Shown here one piece after another: positions 44,251 through 55,266 of a stretch of 64,000 bases of DNA. Location: positions 2,366,887 through 2,430,886 of the forward strand of contig CM030937.1 of NCBI GenBank assembly GCA_018136815.1, read 5' to 3'. Each line of letters opens with the position of its first letter. Within the stretch, counting starts at the first letter, position 1. The position numbers were made by a program, and so were the translations under genes. The notes below the pieces were generated by a model. It saw nothing but the letters and a program-made list of their open reading frames with translations, was not told the DNA's origin and did not search any database. This stretch comes from Isochrysis galbana. Lineage: Eukaryota > Haptophyta > Isochrysidales > Isochrysidaceae.

Positions 44251-44334
44251 CTGTTCTGGAGAGAGCGCGAGCGATGGTGTCGCTCTCCCTCCTCTCGGCC
44301 GCCCTGGTCACCATGATGGTGCCAGGGCGATATT
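44251..44334 (+). repeat. Duplicated segment shared with 58570-58685
   Basis: GGTTCTGTTCT...GGAGAGAGCGCGAGCGATGG and the following codons (MVSLSLLSAALVTMMVPG) recur on the minus strand at 58570-58685 (MASLSLLSAALALVTAMVPG). Similarity ends at GTGCCAGGG in both places. The encoded peptide resembles a signal peptide. Confidence 0.6.
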
Positions 44335-45122
44335 CTCGCATCCACATCACACGCTCGGGATCGTCGCCTTCGCCCTCGCCCTGCTGCAGCCGCTCAACGC
44401 GCTCGTGCGCGGCACGCCCGCCGCCCGCACCACACGCCGCGCCGTGTGGCGGGCCTAGTTGCTCCATCAGCCTAATATTAGGTCCTGATATCATGATATA
44501 AGGTCCACCACCCCTGATACCTGATATTAGGTCATCCGTTTATAAGTATAACTTTCAAAGGAAAAAGAATAGTTCGCACTATCCGGCTAGAGTCGGGAGA
44601 TCGGAGATCGCCTAGTCACGACGACGACATCACATATACAGGCGGCGCCGCGGCGCCCAGGACAAGGAGAAGGAGGTAGGTAGGGTGAGGAAAGCTCCCG
44701 GGCCCCCCTTTCATAATCACCACCCTAGAAAAACTAGCAGCCCAGACGCCCAGACACGCATTGCAGGAAGGAGGTCTCTCTACTAATACTAAAACTAAAT
44801 AACACCATTAGCCATTATAGATCTAAATTAGATCTCATTACTATTATTACACTACCATATTATAACATTAGTAACCTGCTATGAGGACCTGATATTAGGT
44901 CCTGATATGAGGTGTAAGGTCGCCGAGACCTGACGACCTGACACAACTAGGGTGGCGGGTCGCGCACAAGGGGACGGGCTACGCCGTGCTCGGCGTGGGC
45001 GTCTACCAGGCCCTCTCGGGGCGCGCCCTCATGCCGAGCCAAGGCGACGCCGTTCTCGTCGCGTACGTGGTGCTCCTGGGCCTCTCCTTCGGGGTGCTCG
45101 CGGGGGGGCTCATGGTAGGGTG
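44330..45122 (+). pseudogene. Cytochrome b561-domain gene fragment, split by an insertion
   Basis: The frame FSHPHHTLGIVAFALALLQP then LNALVRGTPAARTTRRAVW, followed after the insertion by WRVAHKGTGYAVLGVGVYQA and hydrophobic segment AVLVAYVVLLGLSFGVLAG. These are the two haem-ligand His and helix patterns of a DOMON/cytochrome b561 membrane electron carrier. Removing the 498-bp insert plus one 8-bp duplication restores a continuous frame (RAVWRVAHKG). No GT-AG choice at the insert borders keeps the frame, so the gene is either dead or uses a non-canonical intron. Upstream a 3' splice site (GTGCCAG) at about 44325 is plausible; other exons are not identified. The exon end CTCATG/GTAGGG at about 45115 may be a donor. 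Confidence 0.55.
44454..44951. mobile_element. 498-bp inverted-repeat element (hAT-like MITE) in the b561 exon
   Basis: Ends CCTAGTTG... and ...CAACTAGG are inverted repeats, with subterminal repeats of GGTCCTGATAT and CTGATATTAGGTC near both ends. It is flanked by an 8-bp duplication GTGGCGGG at 44446-44453 and 44952-44959, the duplication length typical of hAT elements. AT-rich and non-coding. Confidence 0.8.
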
Positions 45123-45696
45123 AGAGTCCCCACGGGAGGGGAAGAAACCCTGAGGGAAAGGAGACCAAATGAAGGCAAGCCGCCTCCCCCCCCGCAGATT
45201 TCCTCCGCCACCTCCCTCCGCGCGGACAGTCTCAGTCTCTTCCCCTCCGCAGAATCCCCCCCCCCCTCCCAAGTGTAAGCACTTAGTTGAGGGGGTGGTG
45301 GTGAAAGAGGATGTGTGTGGTTGCGAGGAAAAACGGAGGGGGAGGGCCGCGTTTGTGGCGAGAATGCATTAAGAAGTGATTTTTTCATACCCATACGTAA
45401 TCATGTAGGATGTAGGAGGCCAACGACCAACAAACAAGTGGCTACATAAAAATGCGATGCAACGCAACCGCAGTTTAAGAGACGCAGCCGTTCACGCCAC
45501 TCCTCTCCCCGTGATGTACTTTGGTAACTGCGCCTCTCCTTCCAAATCCTCGCGATTGTCCATGGCTCGATGTCATACGTTGTCGGCACGATCACATGTG
45601 GGCGACACCAGTCTTCTTCACGGGGCAACCGCTAATGTCCGTGTTCCCAATCCAACAAGAGAATAAACACAGGTACACTAGGATTCCGAGAAGAGA
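45123..45696. other. Intergenic, no gene seen
   Basis: Contains CCGCAGATTTCC-type pyrimidine repeats (45196-45265), also present inverted at 11458-11530. This is the 3' flank of the histidine kinase gene. Confidence 0.4.
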
Positions 45697-48600
45697 TCAG
45701 AACCAACGAGCAGACTGTCCGAGAAGACCCCTCGTCTTCGATGATCTCGGGCGAATTCCGTTCTCGCTGCCTGGTGCGCGGCGGCTACCAACATCGTTCC
45801 CAGTTCCATGATTAGCTCGCATGTCCGGCGAGCCGAGAGAGCCCAAATCATACGGGACCAATGGAGATTGGCGGATGGAATTGGGGTCGGATATGGCATC
45901 GCTTGATGCCTCCATCCGCCGCCTTTTGTGATTGAACCACGCGTCAGTAAGCTGCTCTTGGACGTGCCCTGGCCCAGAGCCTTTGTGGATGACAACATCG
46001 ATGCTTCCCCTCTCTAGAATCTGCGCCTCCTCGCCTCGTGTGATGCCGGAAAAGAGCGCAATCAACCCATTGAAGCCGCGTTCTCGCAACGTGTCAGCGA
46101 TTTCGCCACCATTCACAACGTGATCATCTTCACACTCGATGTAATAGTCCAGCACCACCACGTCTGCCATCCGCCCGCGCGCAATTGGGGTCGTGGAGCT
46201 CTCTTGCTCGTGGGGAGCAGCCGAGCTAGAGTCTTGGACTTGCGTTGAGGGCGGCGCAAAGTCGGAGCTGGGCCCCGAGTGGCGAGGGGCTAGACCGGAG
46301 CCCGCGCTAGCCTGAGGGGAAGAGGCTGATGACGAGGGAGGCACATTGCCGTAAGGGACGAAGGGCGGCGCCAGGCCGAGTGCCACATCAATGAACGAGT
46401 CCACTTCCTCCTCGTCGACACCAAGGGCGCGCGACGCAGGGTGAGCGCCCATTCTTTTGAAGACGTTCATCATGTAGGAGCGCAAGATCGCTGAGTCATC
46501 GAGCGCATACATCAAGACATCCGAGAACGAGTTCGCGACGTGCTCGGAAAAGGTACTGAGAAAGGGCAGAGGCTAGGTCATGAGAGTGCGATCGTGTTGA
46601 CTATGAAAGCAGAGGAACCTGTTTGGTGAAGGCTACGCGTGCACCGCCAGCCAGCCACATTGCATCGCACCTAGGTGTGGGTGAGTCCAATCCTGAGCCA
46701 CCTATGTCGTCCGATGTGCTTGACAGCCGGTGCGTAGTCGTTGGGTATCCACGAAAGAACCGCCCAGCCTCGGCTGAGGGGCAGGCAGAGGGAGTTCCTG
46801 ACCCGCCAGCTACACTCAACGACTGCAAGTCTGCCAAGACGTCTCTCGACTCCTGTGTGTGCACTCCGTCGTGCAAGGAGCTTGGAGCGAAGGCAAACGG
46901 ATTGGATTTGGGAGAGTCAGTGCAGCTAGCAGATGGGCTGATCCGATGGCAGGGAGGCGCCCGACCGCTACTTGGAGCACTGCCACCAATTGTGCTCCTG
47001 CAAGCATTCCCACTAATATGCCGAGACTGATTGTCTGCCGTGGCCGGCCGATCGTTGGTCTTGGAGAACGGCAATCCCTCAAGCGACATACTGGGCTTCG
47101 ACCTCCGTCGTAGGGTCTCTGAGGCTGAGCCCCGCTTCGCGCCTGCGTGCACACCAGCATCGCGGAGGTCCTGCGCCACAGCTTCCTTCTTTGCCGCGCC
47201 ACGTTGTGAGAAAGAGCGTCCCTTGCGTGCTTCCGTATGCCGGCGCATTGGCAGCGTGAAGTGGAATGTGGTCATTACTCGCGCAGATTCCCCGTCCGTC
47301 GCCTTTGACGATGAGGTTGACAGCCATGCCTGCCCGCCTGCGGATGCCACGCCCAACATGACCGTGTGCAAGCCAACACCCGTCGAGGCCGCGGTGGAAG
47401 TCTTGTCGAGGGTCACCCCTGGCTGAAATGCCCTTGCACACTCCTCGGCTGTGAGAGCACGAACATTGTCTCGGTTCTCGTTGGTCAGCTGGACATAGAG
47501 CTCGAGGCGGCCAGAATGTTCCCCGCCACGAGCCCAGGCCACGTCGTCTGCCTTTCCTGCCTTTGATGTCTGAAGGCGCGAAGTTGCGTCTTCGCGGCTG
47601 CCGAGACCGGGCAATCTAATAGAGCCATGGAGTTTATGCGACTCATGCTGCACGTCGGCCTTCTTCCTAGCTATCCGCTCAGAGGCTGTCAGCCAAAGCT
47701 TCGTACCCGGCTGACGGTATTTGATAGCATTTGAAAAGCCCTCCTCTAGCAAGAGCTTCAGCAGCGCAACGTCCACCTCGACCGTTTGCGCGCACTCAAT
47801 GCGGATCTCCGCTCGTGCATGCCTCCCTCCACAAACAGATTTGAATACATCGCGAAGGACCGATGGGCGAAACTGCGAGGTGTAGATGCCCTTCTCTAGC
47901 TGTAGCAGGACTTCCCGACGGTATGTCCACTGAATGGTCTGCTCCATGAGCGCATCGACAGAGGCCAGGCGGGAGATGAGCTCCGGGTTATCCGCCAGAT
48001 CCTGTGAAGGGCAACATGGAAAGGAAAAGACATGCACATATGGGCTGGTAAAATGGGTGTAGAGGCCCGCGGTGCCAGCCCATGTGCTTGCCAGATCAGC
48101 TGATAGGCGATGCCCCCCTCCCCCGCCCTGGTCGTACTGCCATCCATTCGGAACAACCAGCAAACCAGTAGGCATCACGACAAATCCATGTGCCCTGGTT
48201 TACTACGAGAACAAGCCACCGCTTGAGCTCGCGAGATGGAAGCCTTGACATACCTGCACAACCTCGATCTCAGCTCGCGCCTCAGCGCATTTGTTCTTCA
48301 ACAAATGGTTTAGCTTCGAGTCCGCAGCAACCTGCTGACGCATCTGAACGAGCAGTTTGGCCTGGCGCATGTACGCCACTCGCGCCGTAAGCTCGAGGAA
48401 GTGGGCGGCCACCGAGGCGACAACGTGCACAATCAGGAGGGATGCCGTGGAGTCATCGTCTTGAAGTGCCGAGTGTGGTGTCAGGAGTGAGCCTGTGGCA
48501 CTGAGCAAAATAAGCATACGTACCAATGGGCCACAAAAGTGTAGCTGCATCATTATCGGGAAGAAGAAGACGGTGAGAACCATGATGGCTCCTGCCGGAC

Positions 48601-49180
48601 TGTCGAGCCGGTCATTGTGCGTCTCAGGCAGCATCCACGAACGGGAAGCTATCCATCCTATACGCAAAATGCTCACCACCCACTGTATGAGCATATAAGT
48701 CCGAGGTACGATGTTGACGAGGATGAAAGCTCGGCGCGCGTAAACGCTCGCCTGCTCGGTGGGCACCCACTTATCCAGGACGACGCGCACTGTGATGTAC
48801 GTGATGATGATCATGATACGGTACAGTACCAGGTTTGGAGCCGACTCCCAAAGCGGAGTGTTTGGCCTCATCTCTGCACGCACGAGGTGAAGCGCCCACT
48901 GCGCGAGCAGCAGGACGAGCATGAAGATGGACTGCCCAATATGAAGCACCGAGGCCGAATGGAACGCGTCCTTCAGGAAGGCTGCCTCAAGGGCGGGTGA
49001 TGAGAAGCGGAGCCAGAGGGGGTCGACGTGCGCAAAGACGACCGACACATCGCCCGCATCTAACACCTTGGCGTCGGCGCGACGGGGCGTGCGAGCAGGG
49101 CTCTTCCCGACCAGCTGGTTCAGCGCGCCATATTCGGGCCCGTTCCTCAGATTGGAGAGGGGCAACGTCTCGGGGAACAT
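45697..49180 (-). CDS. Membrane-bound hybrid histidine kinase with receiver domain, three exons
   Basis: Two-component sensor that would autophosphorylate on His and pass phosphate to Asp. Exons 49180-48254, 48001-46671 and 46555-45697 join in phase, giving about 1038 aa. Exon 1 has about six hydrophobic segments (for example SIFMLVLLLAQWALHLV, LIVHVVASVAAHFLELTA) and an H-box LNHLLKNKCAEARAEIEVVQ near residue 291. Exon 2 has an HATPase domain: N-box LLLEEGFSNAIKYRQPG (about 396) and G-box GVGLHTVMLGVASAGG (about 522), then a long Ser/Pro/Arg-rich linker. Exon 3 holds a receiver-like domain, DVVVLDYYIECEDD (candidate phospho-Asp about 884), GFNGLIALFSG and DVVIHKGSG (conserved Lys). H-boxes of the LNHxxKNK kind are known from algal kinases. 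No extracellular ligand domain is seen. The upstream region is rich in poly-C tracts. Confidence 0.82.
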
Positions 49181-49640
49181 CGCGGGCTACCGCGGCCGCC
49201 GCCTGTCTGGCCCTTTGGTCCCCCTCCCCCCTCGCCCTCGCTCCCTCCCCCCTTTTCCTCCCTCGCCCCCCCCCCCCCCCCCTCATCCATCACCCCCCCC
49301 CCCGCTCCCCCTCCCCCTCGCTCCCCCTCCCCCCCCCCCCCCCCCCCCTTCCCACGGCCCGTAAAAGTACTCCCCCCCCCCGCCCCCCCCCCCCCGCCCC
49401 CCCCCGCGCCTCTAGTTCGCTCCCTCGCCCGCCTTCTCGGCAGCCTCTCCCGCAGGAACTTGGAGATACCCGCCAGGTGCCGCCGCCCCCCGCCCCCCCC
49501 CCCCCCCCAGACCCGCCCGCGCGGCGCTGCCCCCCCTCCCACCCCCCTCCACCCCCCACCGTAGCAGAAGAGGTCCCCTCTGGACTCGGCAGCCACAGAA
49601 CCCCCGCGCCTAAACAGCAGCCGCGCCCCCCACTTCTCTC
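49181..49640. repeat. Poly-C tracts upstream of the histidine kinase
   Basis: Several C runs of 10-20 (49267-49284, 49330-49348, 49372-49395, 49494-49508) separated by CT-rich DNA. Pro-rich ORFs across them are artefacts. This is probable promoter or leader DNA. Confidence 0.7.
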
Positions 49641-50040
49641 TCGGCGCACAGGTTGCGATTCTGGCTTCTCATCGAAACAAGTCCACTCTCTCCTGCAACC
49701 TGTGACGTGCATCTCCCCAAGTTTGTCGATTCCGATGAGGGAGGCGTGCCCAGAACAAGAGGAATCCGCGCAACAAATCATAGGGTCCACTGGCGGATGA
49801 TGTTTAATTTAGACGCCGCCAACGGGAACGGGGAGTGCGCGGGTGGCGCGGGTGAGAAATTGCGCATCATCAACGCGTCGGATGGCAGAGGGTGACGTGA
49901 CGAGGATTCTGACACTAGAGGGATTTTGAAGGTGCCAACAGGGTCTCAACGGGGGGCGGGGGCTCAACAAGAGTTTCTTCTCTGTTGGGTGCCTGTTGAG
50001 TCCCTTTCGCAAAAGGTCGAGTTCACTCGCGGGGGGTCCC
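49641..50040. other. Intergenic, no gene seen
   Basis: Unique sequence with only short ORFs. Confidence 0.35.
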
Positions 50041-50059
50041 AAGTACCCAACACGCGGTG

Positions 50060-50545
50060 TGCTCCAGGCGGCCCGGCAGAGCGCGGCGGCCATGCCCACC
50101 AGGCCATACACCGCCCGGGAGTTGCGCAGGTCGAAGCTGGCGATGTTGCTGGCGATGGCGATGGACGAGGCCGACGAGCGGGCGCGGAAGAGGAAGAGGG
50201 CGCGCGATTGGGCCTAAGTTCGCCAGGGGACAGGGGATGACTTTTTGAAAGCCCTGCTACTAGCTGTCGCGGCTGAGCCGCTGATGCGGACCACGCGCTC
50301 GCGCATTGGCCCAGAGCGCATGTCCATCGCGCGTTTGGAGCTCGAGGCGGCGAGGGCTGGCGGGGGCAGGAAGGTAGTGGTGCGCGATGTGTACGCGCGC
50401 TTCGTTCGGCGTGCGACTCGAGGACCTGCGGCGCTTTGTTGATGCGCTCCAGATGCCTGCGGGCCTCCGTCTGGGCGGAGGCCATCTGATAAGTGGAAAG
50501 GAGGCCATCTTGATCACCTTGCGCAGGTTTAGGCACGCAGGTGAG
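50060..50545 (+). pseudogene. Possible Harbinger/HARBI1-like transposase N-terminal fragment
   Basis: Two overlapping plus-strand frames. The second (from about 50400) reads SFGVRLEDLRRFVDALQMP, then GKEAILITLRRFRHAG, and reaches a GTGAGA donor. 'RxxxexxlLitLRRfa' after a short recognition helix resembles the region before the DDE domain in PIF/Harbinger-type transposases. The first frame (50245-50442) is basic and out of phase. The 4.8-kb element C3 starts 90 bp downstream, so the gene would be cut. Weak evidence. Confidence 0.28.
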
Positions 50546-51249
50546 ATAGATGCTTTCTCACCTGCCGCATCAAGCACCGCGCACCGCGCACTCCGCACTC
50601 CTTCTTCTGTTGTATTCTTGCCCATCGGAAGGCTACAACTAAGTTTATACTTGGTTCACTCATGGCGGGGCACGAGCCCCCCTCTCTCTCCACTCCTCCC
50701 CTTCCATGGGGGAAGAACCACCCGCTCTCCTGGCACGCCTGATGGCCTGCCATGAGCACACTGCCCTGCTGACCCATCCCTCTCCCCACAGGCACGCCTG
50801 ATTCGCTCGCCCTGGCCTGTCGTGGCCAGCCCATCCCTCTGACCAGCCCCTCCCCCTGGGCCCCCCTGATCAGGACCCCCCAGCCAGCTCCAGTCGACTT
50901 GCAGGGGCGCGGAGCGCCAGCGAGGGAGAGGCAGGAGGGGCCAGGGCCATGCCCCAGCCTCACCTGCCCCCTGAGCTGTGCTCCCAGGCCCCTGCAGGCC
51001 ACATGGGGACCTGAACCTGAAGAGGGGCCGCAGGCGCGCGCCATGGGCCCCCGCCGCAGGGAAGAGATGAGGAAAAGGGAAGAGGGAGGGGAGGGGGGAG
51101 CGGCAGCTCTCCCCTCCGGTGTTTACGTGTCTTCTAGACCTCGTTGGGTAAGAGAAGACGGGGGCGCCAGAGCCAGGGGGGAAGGGCCGCGGTGTCGAGT
51201 CGAGCGCTACCGGAGGGCTCTGAGCCACTCCGTCGCGAGCGGCACCGGC

Positions 51250-52327
51250 GGCTAGCGCGGCGCTTTGTCCCTCCTCCCCACCGGGAGTCGGGTGAATGAA
51301 ATTCTGGACTGGGTCGGGCAACCCCATTCGGGTGTATGGACGGGGAACGAACGGCGAACGAAGGGCTGTGGGGCGGCGAGGCGCTCCTAGCGGCCCTAGT
51401 GTGTTGGGTTTTAAGAGATTGTTAGACCTACAAAGAACTCTTCCCTCAGGGAGGGAGCCTAGGCTGCTAGAGTGCAGCGACGCAGCGAACAACGACGGAC
51501 AAAGAGCCTGAGAACAACAGGATACACCGACTCACGAACACACCGGAATCATTCACCCAAACAAAGCAAATTATCAAGCAACCGCGACCCCAAATCACCG
51601 ATAACTCAAACACGTCGCGAGAGACGGAGAGAGAGAGCGAGAGAGAGAGAGACTCCGCAGCGACGGCCGGAGCGTGTCTCCGTTGTAACTTCCCACGTAG
51701 CGGAGAGTCCGAAGGGGAGCGTCATGTCGCGCGACCACGGCGATCACTTTGGATACAGATCGCAACGAGATGTCTTCACGACCGAATAAATCTTGCCGTT
51801 GAGCGTGAACCTTCTAGACGCTTCTAACGAACAACCCTGAGTAGCAACCAAGGGGAAGAAACACCAAAGGGGCCAAGGCTTGCATGTAACTTGCATCAAG
51901 GGGAAAGATTCCCTCACCTAGGAAGCGAACCTACACCGATCTCCAAGGGGAGATGGCAAATTAAACCTCAAATCTCGAGCGGCTAGAGCAACCGACTCGC
52001 TCGCCAAAACCTTGACCGAGAAGAAAGAAGCAAGGACCTACAAGCCAAGGGTAGCGGACCTAGGGAATGTGAGAGGAAGTTTCCGAACGCCAACGCGAAC
52101 GCCAAACGCCGAACGCGGGAAGGCAACGAAACCCTAACCAGGCCAAGCATAACCTACGAAGAACAGGCCTGGACAACAACGAAAGTCAGCAGGTCCCAAG
52201 AAAGAACCGGAACCCAACAAGAAACAACAAGCCTTGCAAGAAGCTAAACAAGCCTTCACAAGGTAACTCGAGAGCCTGAGACAAGCGCGCAGCGAGTGAC
52301 AGGCGAACTGGCTCCTTTGGGTCAAGA
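51250..52327. other. Non-coding 3' part of element C3
   Basis: A-rich on the plus strand, with a GAGAGAGCGAGAGAGAG patch at 51627-51650. No integrase, tyrosine recombinase or other ORF is recognisable downstream of the RNase H segment. Confidence 0.5.
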
Positions 52328-54730
52328 TTACCCGAAAGGAGGAAACCTGGAATCTAGACCTGACAAACAGGCTAGAAGGAACGAAACAAGAACTCGAATT
52401 CTAGATCGCAGCGCGGAGTGGTCGACGACTAACTTGAACCGACGCCCCCAAAGGTAGGGTCGCCAATTTCGGATTGATTCCAGGGCAGCCAAGAGCTCAA
52501 TCTCGGTCACCGTCCAATGGCGTTCGGCCGAGGTGAGACTGCGAGCGTAGTACCCAACGACTCGTTCACGGTTATCGTCTCCTAGCTGCGAGAGGATGCC
52601 GGCGATACCCAACTTGCTAGCCCCATCGGTCTTGACGATGAAGGGCCGATCATCCCTGGGTGGAGTCAAGACGGGCTCCGAGGTGATCGCTGTCTTGAGC
52701 TCTTGGATAGCTCGGCGACACTCCTCGGACTGGGACTCCTTTGCCACGTCGCAGCCCTTCCGCGTGAGAGCAGTGAGGGGAGCAGCCTTAGCGGCGAATT
52801 GGCGAATGAATCGACGATAGTAGGAGCAAAGGCCGAGGAAAGATCGAACCGCTTCCAAGGAGTTGATGGATGACGGGTCGATGTCGGCGACAGCTGCGAC
52901 CTTCTTCGGGTCCATCTTGAGACCTTCCCTCGAGACAACGTGACCGAGGTACTCCGTAGAGGTGGCAAAGAAGACACACTTGGACATCTTGCAGGTCAGG
53001 CCGGCCCACTCTAGCCGTTCGAGAACGAGGTCTAGCCGGTGAAGCATTTGCTCGAACGAAGCCTGTGCCCTGGCCTCTTCGGAAGGACCCACGCCCGTTG
53101 ACCAGATGCCCACATCATCGAGGTAAGGCATGCAGATCTCCCACGCTAGTGCACCGAGAACGATGTCCATCAAGCGGCACATGTAGGAGGGACCTGATTG
53201 GATGCCGAACGGTAGAAAGTTGAACTCGTATTTGCCGCGGTGGGTAGTGAAAGCGGTGATATGTTTGTGCGATTCTTTGATCGGGATGCCCCAAAAACCA
53301 GAGGCTAAATCGAGAGTACATAAGAAGAGAGAACTGAGCGGCCCTTGGCCGGACGCTAGCCTATCAATAGCCTCTACAATGAGGGGTAGAGGGCTATCCT
53401 CGACGCGTAGCTTGGCGTTCGTGTCGCGGTAGTCCACGCAGAATCGAACGGAGCCATCTTTCTTGCTGACCAGGACTACTCGGGAAGCCCAAGCCGAATT
53501 TGACTTGCGAATAATGCCAGCGGCTTCCATCTTGGCTACCTCCTCTTCTATGATGAGCTCGCCTGCGCGGCCCACTCTAGACGGAGCGTGCCGGTGAGGA
53601 ACAGCGCCGGGGTTGAGTGGCAACTCCACCTCGAGAACGTGCGTATGGTTTGGAGCCCCCGGGTGCAACGCGAAAGCTTTGATGCGCCGGGCCAAGAGTT
53701 GGCGTACTTCTTCTCGTTGATCGTCGGAAAGAAGCCGGTCCGGATCGATGGTGGCTGAGTCGAGTAGAGATCGTTGCTCCTCGCTCAGCGCGGTGACAGG
53801 GTCACCATCCCCCTCGCTTCCAGTCGGAGTCCAGCCCCGGTGCAACTTGAAACGCACCTGGAGCGAAGCTATCGGATGCAGAGACGGCAGGGTCAGCGCA
53901 TTGACCCCGGTGTGGACGATCGTCACCGCGATGCGGTGATCGTCCGCGGGCGTGACCACCGTGGGCATTACGAGAGGAGACGAATCGAGAGCCTCGCGAT
54001 TTGGTAGGCGGTCGACTAGCATCGCGCAGTCCGAATGATCTCGGAGAGCTAGCGGAACCCTGACCCAGATGGTTGCGCGGTGGAAGGCAGGAATCGTCAC
54101 CGCTTGCTCCGTGTAGAGAAGATATTCGGACGAGGTAGACGCCGGAGCTTTGGCCGCAAACTCGTCGGCAGACTCAAAGAGAGGTGTATAGAGTGGCTGC
54201 CTAGCATCAGCAGCAGCCTCACCCTCCGATCCGGCCGGGATCTCTCGTGTTGCCGTCGACCTCTCCAGAAAGTCGACAGTCAGCGGCTGACCGGGTGACA
54301 TCGAGATAGCTCCGACGAAGCCGGAGTCCGCGACTGGGGGTGGCGCCGTGGAAACTCTGACTACGCATTCGGAAAGGACTCTTGAAGAGTCTTCTGAATC
54401 GCCAGAGGCAGGACGGAGGCGGAGGCTTCCCTCCGAGCTCGCGGCGTCGAGAGAAATGGTAGCGGAGTGGGCGGCCAAAAAATCGTTCCCGAGCAGAAGC
54501 ATCGCGTTTCCTTCGATGACCGCGAACGAATGACGGAAGAGGCGACCGGACAAGGAGAAGACGAGGCTAGCCCGGCCCCTAGTGATGAGAGGAAGGCCGT
54601 CCGGCCCATGTAGGTTGGGGACGGTAGCGTCCGATACGCGTTCGACGCAAGCGTCTTCAGGTAGTCGATCGAGAAGAGCAGTGGTGATTACTGACGGGCC
54701 CGCTCCAGTGTCAGCCAGGGTGCTGTTCAC
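52328..54730 (-). CDS. pol: Ty3/gypsy-like pol: aspartic protease, reverse transcriptase, RNase H (truncated)
   Basis: 800-codon frame. Retropepsin motif LADTGAGPSVI at the start and LLLGNDFL near residue 80. RT with FCVDYRDTNAKL (about 430), LDLASGFWGIPI, FLPFGIQSGP and the catalytic MPYLDDVGIW (about 536), then the gypsy-type LGHVVSREGLKMDPKKV and VRSFLGLCSYYRRFI. RNase H follows with TDGASKLGIAGIL (about 700), TEIELLAAL (about 742) and VVDHSAL (about 770), where homology breaks off into LVSFLLACLSGLDS and a stop. RNase H is therefore incomplete and integrase is absent. The frame has no ATG at 54730 (GTG); it opens about 60 nt earlier, overlapping the preceding ORF in the -1 frame, consistent with frameshift expression. 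The key RT and protease residues look intact. Confidence 0.85.
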   Translation of the reverse strand: MNSTLADTGAGPSVITTALLDRLPEDACVERVSDATVPNLHGPDGLPLITRGRASLVFSLSGRLFRHSFAVIEGNAMLLLGNDFLAAHSATISLDAASSEGSLRLRPASGDSEDSSRVLSECVVRVSTAPPPVADSGFVGAISMSPGQPLTVDFLERSTATREIPAGSEGEAAADARQPLYTPLFESADEFAAKAPASTSSEYLLYTEQAVTIPAFHRATIWVRVPLALRDHSDCAMLVDRLPNREALDSSPLVMPTVVTPADDHRIAVTIVHTGVNALTLPSLHPIASLQVRFKLHRGWTPTGSEGDGDPVTALSEEQRSLLDSATIDPDRLLSDDQREEVRQLLARRIKAFALHPGAPNHTHVLEVELPLNPGAVPHRHAPSRVGRAGELIIEEEVAKMEAAGIIRKSNSAWASRVVLVSKKDGSVRFCVDYRDTNAKLRVEDSPLPLIVEAIDRLASGQGPLSSLFLCTLDLASGFWGIPIKESHKHITAFTTHRGKYEFNFLPFGIQSGPSYMCRLMDIVLGALAWEICMPYLDDVGIWSTGVGPSEEARAQASFEQMLHRLDLVLERLEWAGLTCKMSKCVFFATSTEYLGHVVSREGLKMDPKKVAAVADIDPSSINSLEAVRSFLGLCSYYRRFIRQFAAKAAPLTALTRKGCDVAKESQSEECRRAIQELKTAITSEPVLTPPRDDRPFIVKTDGASKLGIAGILSQLGDDNRERVVGYYARSLTSAERHWTVTEIELLAALESIRNWRPYLWGRRFKLVVDHSALRSRIRVLVSFLLACLSGLDSRFPPFG

Positions 54731-55266
54731 CGTGAGGGCAACGTCGAGGCGGCTAACATTTGGAGCTCGCGCGTAGGGGCGCGGGCAGCTTCAGTAGACT
54801 TGGCGGCCGAGGAACAACCAACCACGGCGATCCGGTGGATGGCCTCGGCAGTAGAATTCAGGGGGAGGGGGTCGTCGCCCTGAAGTTTCGGTGGGCTAGA
54901 CCTGAAGGGGGTTGGCTCCGGCGGGCGATCCCTGGAACAGGGATCCTCCGGAGAGCCGAGAGAAAGAGGAGACGCCGGCGTCCGTGTGGGGCGCGACGAG
55001 AGATCGTAATCGACGGCCCCTGCGTCTCCCGAGTCTGGGGTGACCACGGCGTGAGCGCGGAAAGCCGCAGCTCCCTTGGAACCTTCAACTTCATCGACCC
55101 CGGAAGCCGACCCTTCCGGGTCGGGAACCAGGTCAGAAACGAGAACAGGTGCAACTTCGAGACGAGAGAATGAACACGATGACGGAGAAATATAACGAAC
55201 CGGGGAGAGAGGTGAAGAGGAGACACTAGTCTCCGCCTCAACAGCACGAGAACCTACGGTAGACAA
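54727..55266 (-). CDS. Gag-like ORF preceding pol
   Basis: 179-aa Ser/Pro/Ala-rich frame ending in TGA at 54727, just inside the pol frame, which is shifted by -1. No CCHC knuckle or capsid motif is seen. Its position suggests the C-terminal part of gag or a gag-pro linker, but composition alone does not prove it. Confidence 0.4.
   Translation of the reverse strand: MSTVGSRAVEAETSVSSSPLSPVRYISPSSCSFSRLEVAPVLVSDLVPDPEGSASGVDEVEGSKGAAAFRAHAVVTPDSGDAGAVDYDLSSRPTRTPASPLSLGSPEDPCSRDRPPEPTPFRSSPPKLQGDDPLPLNSTAEAIHRIAVVGCSSAAKSTEAARAPTRELQMLAASTLPSR

Noticed and set aside
49147-49800. Pro-rich and Gly-rich ORFs opposite the histidine kinase 5' end
   Set aside because: Translation of homopolymeric C/G tracts.
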